A DNA stretch of 64,000 nucleotides from Solen grandis. Lineage: Eukaryota > Mollusca > Bivalvia > Adapedonta > Solenidae. The notes under the pieces were generated by a model that did not search any database, was not told the origin of the DNA, and saw only the letters and a program-made list of their open reading frames with translations. The translations under genes were made by a program, and so were the position numbers. The stretch lies in contig CM037783.1 in assembly GCA_021229015.1 (NCBI GenBank), forward strand, positions 21,461,289-21,525,288. The letters are read 5' to 3'. Shown here piece after piece: positions 58,011 through 64,000 of this stretch; the stretch's first letter is position 1; every line of letters begins with the position of its first letter.

Positions 58011-58939
58011 TGAGATTCTTGGGGCATCCTCCTCCAGGAAAATGTTGATGGGTGGCAAGGAACACCACAATCTTTCATGCAATTTCTACCTTATATGATA
58101 CTGCACAAAGTTTAAAGAAGTAATTAGATTTTGATTTAGAAATATATATCACCTCGGAATGACATCATCTTGTAAATTCAGATTTAAATTATTCTTTTTT
58201 TTTGGCTGTTTTTCTCTTTTTATAAGGCATGTCTTAATCCAACATGATCCTGATTTGTACCTCACTGTTCATTAATAATGTAATAATTTTCAATAAATAC
58301 ATGCTACAGTATTTGCCTAATGATAGGTATGCCATTGAATGATATATCTTTAATGAATATAATTTTTTTTCAAATTGAAAACATCAGGCACAATCATGCA
58401 TTTAAACAAAGGCATATTCAACAGAGATAATGAAACTGTCAGGTATAACATTTTTCTTGTGATAAAAAAAGGGGGTTGACAAGATTTGAATGAGATCTCG
58501 CTAAGACAATTGAAATCTTGCAGATGCCTAACAGGCTGACACTTTACTGTATTGTTCATAAAAGAGATCTGCGGTCTAATGAGTAACATACAAATTTGGT
58601 TTTAAAAGCAAAAGATTGAAGAGATAGCTCAGTATATTTAAAATTTCACATATCTAGTTATCTCACTGTCATTTGATCGTACATGTAACTTAAAAGTTTC
58701 TCTTGACTTAATCTTTACCTATATTAGAGTTGCAATTGATATGAATAGTTTTGCACATCTCTAGTATCTCACAGACACATGATCGTACATGTAACTTAAT
58801 CTTTTTCTATATTACAGTTTCGGATCTCTGTTAGGTTATTAGGTCTTTAATTTGAAACAGAACTGACTTTGGTCGGGTGCTTCTGCTTGGAAAGTCCACT
58901 TTCTAGAATGATGAAAACAGTGAATGACCATTGGTGTAT
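58011..58939. other. Downstream intron, short local duplication only
   Basis: GATCGTACATGTAACTTAA occurs at about 58676 and 58781 with similar flanks, a diverged local duplication. Confidence 0.45.
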
Positions 58940-59407
58940 AACACTTAATTTCTAAATATCAAATTAAGATCTTTTTCAAGGCAGCACCATTATTTTAGGG
59001 TTTTACTGCCCTAAGTGTGGAATATATATTTCAGTAGTGATGACATCAAAGTTAACCCTCTCCCTCATAGAGGACACCATGAAAAGACCTATATGAACAA
59101 CATAAAACCAGATCAGACTGCGAGTAACTCGCAGGCTGATCAGGTTTTATGCTGTTCGCTGCTCCTCAGTGGTCTGGAAATGAGGATTTTGTAATTAAAT
59201 TTGGTAAGGTTTAACTGTGGTTTTCTGCAGATCAGGCTTTATGTGGTACCTATTGAGTGCGTCAAAATGAGTCTATATAAGGGAAAGGGATAACACTTAA
59301 TTTCTAAATATCAAATTAAGATCTTTTTCGAGGCAGCACCATTGTTTTAAGGTTTTACTGCCCTAAGTGTGGAATATATATTACAATGGTGATGACATCA
59401 AAGTTAA
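58940..59407 (+). repeat. 113 bp direct duplication flanking a MITE
   Basis: ACACTTAATTTCTAAATATC to GATGACATCAAAGTTAA occurs at 58941-59055 and again at 59293-59407, with roughly eight substitutions. The MITE at 59056 lies exactly between. Confidence 0.85.
59056..59289 (-). mobile_element. piggyBac-like TTAA MITE, copy 4, inverted
   Basis: Complete inverted copy. The left flank is TTAA (59052-59055) and the right flank is the one-base variant ATAA (59290-59293). It sits exactly between two copies of a duplicated 113 bp segment (58940-59055, 59293-59407). Confidence 0.88.
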
Positions 59408-59956
59408 ACAAGCACTTTCTTGTACTAAAAAATATACAGGATCAGTAACTAGTACAATGCAATTTTATTTGCAAAGAATAAGATCACTAAAAGCATATGT
59501 TGCAGCAACAGAATTTTTGTAAATGTTGCAAATTGTTAAGAGCTTTGAACTAAAATGCTGACGCAGGTGTGTGAAAAATGATAAGGCAGATAATGCATCA
59601 CAATAATGTCAGGATGACTTCATTTGTGGGATGTACAATTCAATCATGTTTCTACTTTTGTATTTTTCATTGAACAAGATGCAGATTTTGTAGAAATTCT
59701 ATTATGAATGGGTTTTCATCATATCAGTTACCTCATCATTCTGGAATTGATTTTTAATTTTGATTAATTTTTTGACAATTAAATTTGCAAAAAATTATCA
59801 GTTATGCAGCATGTGGATTAAAAATACTTCTTAAGCAGCCTGTGAAAAAAGGAATATCTGTCAAAGCTAAGCTTGTGAAATATGGGATTACTTTGAATGT
59901 TGGAGTTTGATCAAATAAAAAAGTCATATGAATTTTTGAAACTCTAGTGAATATTT

Positions 59957-60210
59957 GACTTGACTTTCAGAGTTTACCGTCACTTCGAAAGTATTTCAGT
60001 CATATAAGCTACATCCAGCTAATTACAGGTGGAGGAAGACCCCGAATGCATGGAGGCATACGAGTAGAACCACCGACCTACCGCAAGCTAGCTGGAAGGC
60101 TTCCCGCATGAAAATCCAGATTACCCTGCTGGGATTCGAACCCACATGGTGAGGGGCTGAGTGAATGTTAAAGTCAGGGACTTTACCCTCTCAGCCACGG
60201 AGGCCCCAGG
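59957..60210 (-). mobile_element. Full-length tRNA-derived SINE, inverted
   Basis: Reads on the - strand from CTCCGTGGCTGAGAGGGTAA (near 60200) through the body to a GACTTGACTTTCAGAG-type tail on the + strand at 59957. GAATATTT flanks it at 59949-59956 and 60211-60218. Confidence 0.87.
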
Positions 60211-60218
60211 GAATATTT

Positions 60219-60981
60219 AATGTCATTCAAAATTTTAATTGGAAACATAAATTTTACAACATTATTTCAGTGTTAAATGAAAATAAATTTCTGAACATGT
60301 ATATATTGTTAGAAAAAAAAAAGATGCTATTGGACTCAATTTGTGTTCTTTTTGAAAAGTGTCATGGTGGTCAGTGGAAGACGCAAATGGCACCTCTGAC
60401 TAGTTTTGTTAATTGTTCACAATTTAGCTCCTTAATTAGCTGAAGCAATTCACCATGGCAACAGCTTTGACATTTAAGATGGAACTTAATTATGTGTGCA
60501 GACTCTTGGCTGTTTATATTTTCATTCTGCAATTCTGGTGTCTCAAGCTGTTTTTGAGTTCTACTTTTCACATATGGGCTCATTTGGCAAGAATAAAATT
60601 GAGGCTGTAATGGTGGCGAAAAGTGTACTGGGATAGCACAGCTATTAATCATTTGACCGCTACTTCAATTACAAAGAGGCAATTCATTAGCATGTAACAT
60701 GCGTTTAAAAAGCTTTCCCTTTTCAGAGACGTGTTTAACAAGTACTAAATTGTTTACTGCTTTACTTTGGTTGCACTTGTTTTTACAGATAGTTGTAGTT
60801 GCACATTTGGAAAATGGAATACATTTTAAAAAATCTACACAGTAATGTGTACTTTTAAGGATTGTTAGCCAGTTTTGGATAGTATTGGACTTTCCTCATG
60901 ATCTGGATGATACTGAAAGAAAGATAAAATATAAAATAAATTTCCGTAGCTTTATGTTTCACAGAAAAAAAGATATAAAAA
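60219..60981. other. No feature recognised
   Basis: A 93-codon antisense frame at 60371-60652 (His/Gln/Cys-rich) resembles nothing I know and lacks splice signals that would support it. Confidence 0.45.
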
Positions 60982-60985
60982 TTAA

Positions 60986-61106
60986 CCCTTACAATGCTGT
61001 AAGACTGCCTTTCCAACTGGTGCAGACCAATTTTAGCAGTCTGATCATGGTCAGCACTGTTCGTTCTTCAGCAGGCACCCAATAAACAACTAATGGTACA
61101 TTCCAA
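60986..61106. mobile_element. TTAA-type MITE fragment
   Basis: TTAA (60982-60985) followed by CCCTTACAATGCTG. The body (GCAGTCTGATCATGG, ATGGTACA) matches a fragment at about 3902-3990, so both derive from one family. No right TIR is found. Confidence 0.45.
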
Positions 61107-61877
61107 ACTGAATATAGGACCCAATAAATGGGTCATCTTTGACTGCAAGATCTAAAATGAGGGCATAAAAATCAGAAAATGATTGTTAGCCATTACAATA
61201 GAAAAAGAAAAAGAGGATTTGCAGTCTGATCTAGTGTTATATTATGATCATGATGTTTATACTTTATTTCCTTGACACTTCTTGGCTGTACTTTCAGCAA
61301 TCTGTGCCCGCAAGGGTTTCTACTTAACAAGATAATAGAGTCAGTTGTCCTGAGTCATTAGACCAACTGTTGACCATTGGAAATCTATAATGTACATGGT
61401 ATTGTACTTACCTCTCAGGGAAGATATCTGTTACTCTTAATAGGAGCCAATGTTTCAATGTAGCAAACATATCAAGAGCCTGGGGATATTGCAATACAAT
61501 TTTTTGTTGATATAATGAATTTTGTTACAAAGGATAAAGGGATTGAGATATTGGTGTCACTTTAGGCTTACTTGAGAAAAAAAAGGAATTTCTGATTAAA
61601 TCAAGAGACAAAACCCTTGAGGGGAAGAAAAGAGACGCACATTTTCGCAGATTCTCCATAGACTCTCTGATATAGTTGGCCTTAGGGAGCCTGCAGTGAG
61701 GCAGACTGTTTGGCATAATGTTCGTCACGGCATAGATACCATGCTATATTGGGCAGTGTTATATCTGCGTGATAAATGCACTGGAAGTCAAATAACAGAA
61801 AACAAAATATTTAGGCTCCACTTTTGGACTGTGTTATACTGGAAAGAGCAATGAACTACTCTACCCTTTCTGCATTT
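61107..61877. other. No feature seen
   Basis: AT-rich, with no shared repeat or exon-like frame. Confidence 0.5.
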
Positions 61878-62580
61878 TTATATCCCCATTACCCCTGATA
61901 GAGGTATAATCTATAAAGGAATCATTTTATCCATCAATGTTTGCTTTGTTAAGACAGTCACATGCACAAGAACCAGATTGCTAGCACATAGGCCAAGGTC
62001 ATATTTGGTGGTCAAAGGTAAAAAATTAATCCAGTTTACTTGTCCATGTCAAAAGTAAAAAAAATTAGTCCAGTTTACTTGTCCAGGCTTTAACTTCAAG
62101 ATTCAAATAATTAGGCACATATGTTTTTACCTAAATAAGATGGAGTGTTTCTGAGAACTATTATGCTAACTTAACCCTTTCCCTCATATAGACTCATTTT
62201 GACGCACTCAATAGGTACCACATAAAGCCTGATCTGCAGAAAACCACAGTTAAACCTTACCAAATTTAATTGTAAAATCCTCATTACCAGACCACTGAGG
62301 AGCAGCAAACAGCATAAAACCTGATCAGCCTGCGAGTTACTCGCAGGCTGATCTGGTTTTATGATGTTCGCATAGGTCTTTTCATGGTTCCTCTATGAGG
62401 GAAAGGGTTAAAGGTCCAGGTCATATTTGAAGGTTGAACGTAATAAAAAAATGCCAATAGGCCTGTCTGGGCTTTAACTTTCAAAATCACTTGACCAAAA
62501 TGTTTGACATGGTAGGTAGGTGAATGTCAGCCACATTATTGCCATAGTATTTTGGTGGTATGTCAGCAGTGTGTCAGACA
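61878..62580 (+). repeat. Degenerate core-repeat element interrupted by a MITE
   Basis: Starts TTTTTATATCCCCATTACCC with a GATAGAGGTATAA partner. Units of 'aaggtc..ggtcatatttg...ggctttaac' occur at about 61985, 62085 and (after the MITE) 62411. Confidence 0.55.
62175..62407 (+). mobile_element. piggyBac-like TTAA MITE, copy 5
   Basis: Complete copy with TTAA at 62171-62174 and 62408-62411. It is inserted in a degenerate core-repeat element whose 'aggtca..tcatatttg' units resume after it. Confidence 0.88.
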
Positions 62581-63018
62581 TCCAAATGTTAATCACTGAC
62601 AAATATATCAGGGTAGTGGAGGCATTAATCACTTTCAGTGATAGCTCTATTTGTCTCTAGGATAGACCCTTGACAGAACCAGGAGGAAACAAATAGATTC
62701 CTGGAATCAAGCTGGCATGGCCTGAATGACATAACAGTTGATTAAGCAAGTAATAATTGGATTCCTGAAGGCCTCAGTCTCTTAGTGCCCTCTCAGTTGC
62801 TGTCGTTTTATTGCTTATAACCCTAATATTTCTCTACAGAATGGACTTTGTTTGATTGCCCAAGAATGTGGCACTAATTCTTGTTACCGTTGTTCCAGAA
62901 TTGCTTATATTCATTCATGACATGAAGTAACCCAATTTGTTCAGTAATTTATAGTATGGAAGAAAGAAGAAGAAAAAAATAGCAACAGGTATTTCTGCCA
63001 TTTAAGCATTTATTATAC

Positions 63019-64000
63019 CCCCCACAAACGTAGTTTGGTGGGGTATATAGGAGTCACCATGTCGGTCCGTCCGTCCGTCCGTCCGTCTGTAGATTTTTTG
63101 TCCATGCTATTGCTCAATAACTACTGGATGGATTTCAATCAAACTTCATAGGAAGCTTCACTGGTGAGCATAGATGTGCATATTATGAATTTGTTACGGT
63201 TGATTGACTTTCTTTTGAGTTATGGCCCTTTGCTGATTTTCTGGAGTTTTCTTGGTCCACGCTATTTCTCAATTACTACTGGATGGATTTCAATCAAACT
63301 TCATAGGAAGCTTCAATATCAAGCACAGATGTGCATATTATGAATTTGTTACGGTTGATTGACTTTCTTTTGAGTTATGGCCCTTTGCTGATTTTCTGGA
63401 GTTTTCTTGGTCCACGCTATTTCTCAATTACTACTGGATGGATTTCAATCAAACTTCATAGGAAGCTTCAATATCAAGCACAGATGTGCATATTATGAAA
63501 TGGTTACGGTTGACTGATTTTCTTTTGAGTTATGGCCCTTTGCTGATTTTCTGGAGTTTTCTTTGTCCACGCTACTTCTCAATAACTACTGGATAGATTT
63601 CAAACAAACGTCATAGGAAGCTTCAGTATCAAGCACAGATGTGCATATTATGAATTGGTTACGGTTGACTGATTTTATTTTGAGTTATGGCCCAATGCTG
63701 ATTTTCTGGAGTTTTCTTTGTCCATGCTATTTCTCATTAACTACTGGATGGATTTCAATCAAACTTCATAGGAAGCTTCACTGGTGAGCATAGATGTGCA
63801 TATTATGAAATTGTTATGGTTGACTGACTTTTTTTTGAGTTATGGCCCTTTGCTGATTTTCTGGAGTTTTCTTGGTCCACGCTATTTCTCAATAACTACT
63901 GGATAGATTTCAAACAAACTTCATAGGAAGCTTCAATATCAAGCACAGATGTGCATATTATGAAATGGTTACGGTTGACTGATTTTCTTTTGAGTTATGG
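63019..64000 (+). mobile_element. C-family element with a 155 bp array running off the window
   Basis: 5' hairpin TATACCCCCCACAAACGTAG with TTTGGTGGGGTATA, then GTCGGTCCGTCCGTCCGTCC. Units with CTACTGGAT.GATTTCAA start at 63121, 63276, 63431, 63586, 63741 and 63896, exactly 155 bp apart, with only a few differences between units. Confidence 0.88.

Noticed and set aside
60371..60652. 93-codon antisense frame as an exon
   Set aside because: No splice signals fit, and composition is not clearly coding.
62830..62870. Possible exon after CTCTACAG at about 62838
   Set aside because: The phase needed by the previous exon meets stops almost at once, and no donor follows in an open frame.

Overview
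Kind of DNA: an AT-rich, intron-dominated eukaryotic nuclear window, most likely from a bivalve mollusc. I infer this from the repeats: tRNA-headed SINEs with AAGTC-type or AACAAAC tails, V-SINE/RUDI-like SINEs, and many pearl/Helitron-like elements with GTCC-rich heads and tandem cores of about 155-165 bp. Species cannot be fixed from the sequence. There is one assembly gap of 100 N at 50001-50100. Genes: only one host gene is supportable, on the + strand. A first coding exon (35124-35257) and a later exon (57372-57527) match in phase across a 22.1 kb intron. The protein start is firm (in-frame stop just upstream, good ATG context) but the product is not recognised. The gene continues beyond the window. 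Other coding traces are relics: a frameshifted PIF/Harbinger transposase exon (47527-47780, -), a LINE reverse-transcriptase fragment (27360-27560, +), and an exon-like frame inside an 801 bp inverted-repeat element (36504-36714, +). Layout: 1-3 kb is an A-family core-repeat element nested in a B-family one, plus a TTAA MITE. 3-10 kb is mostly featureless with MITEs and a truncated SINE. 10-15.5 kb holds a RUDI-like SINE, A and B elements, and a 918 bp foldback element with an 8 bp target duplication. 17-24 kb holds MITEs, a 67 bp satellite array (19.1-20.1 kb), SINEs, and B elements inserted into older repeats. 24.9-26.2 kb is one B element inside another. 27-34.8 kb holds the LINE relic, SINEs and a MULE-like element. 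35-57 kb is the gene's long intron, filled with TA-flanked DNA transposons (801, 803, 2992 and 738 bp), an inverted pair of minisatellite arrays, the Harbinger relic, D and B elements, and TTAA MITEs. 57.4-64 kb is the second exon, a 50 bp repeat, more MITEs and SINEs, and a 155 bp array running off the end. How the parts relate: the window is mainly a record of layered insertion. Many nestings can be ordered in time because the interrupted repeat resumes exactly on the far side. Nothing bacterial, no CRISPR array, no rRNA and no convincing functional tRNA gene was found.
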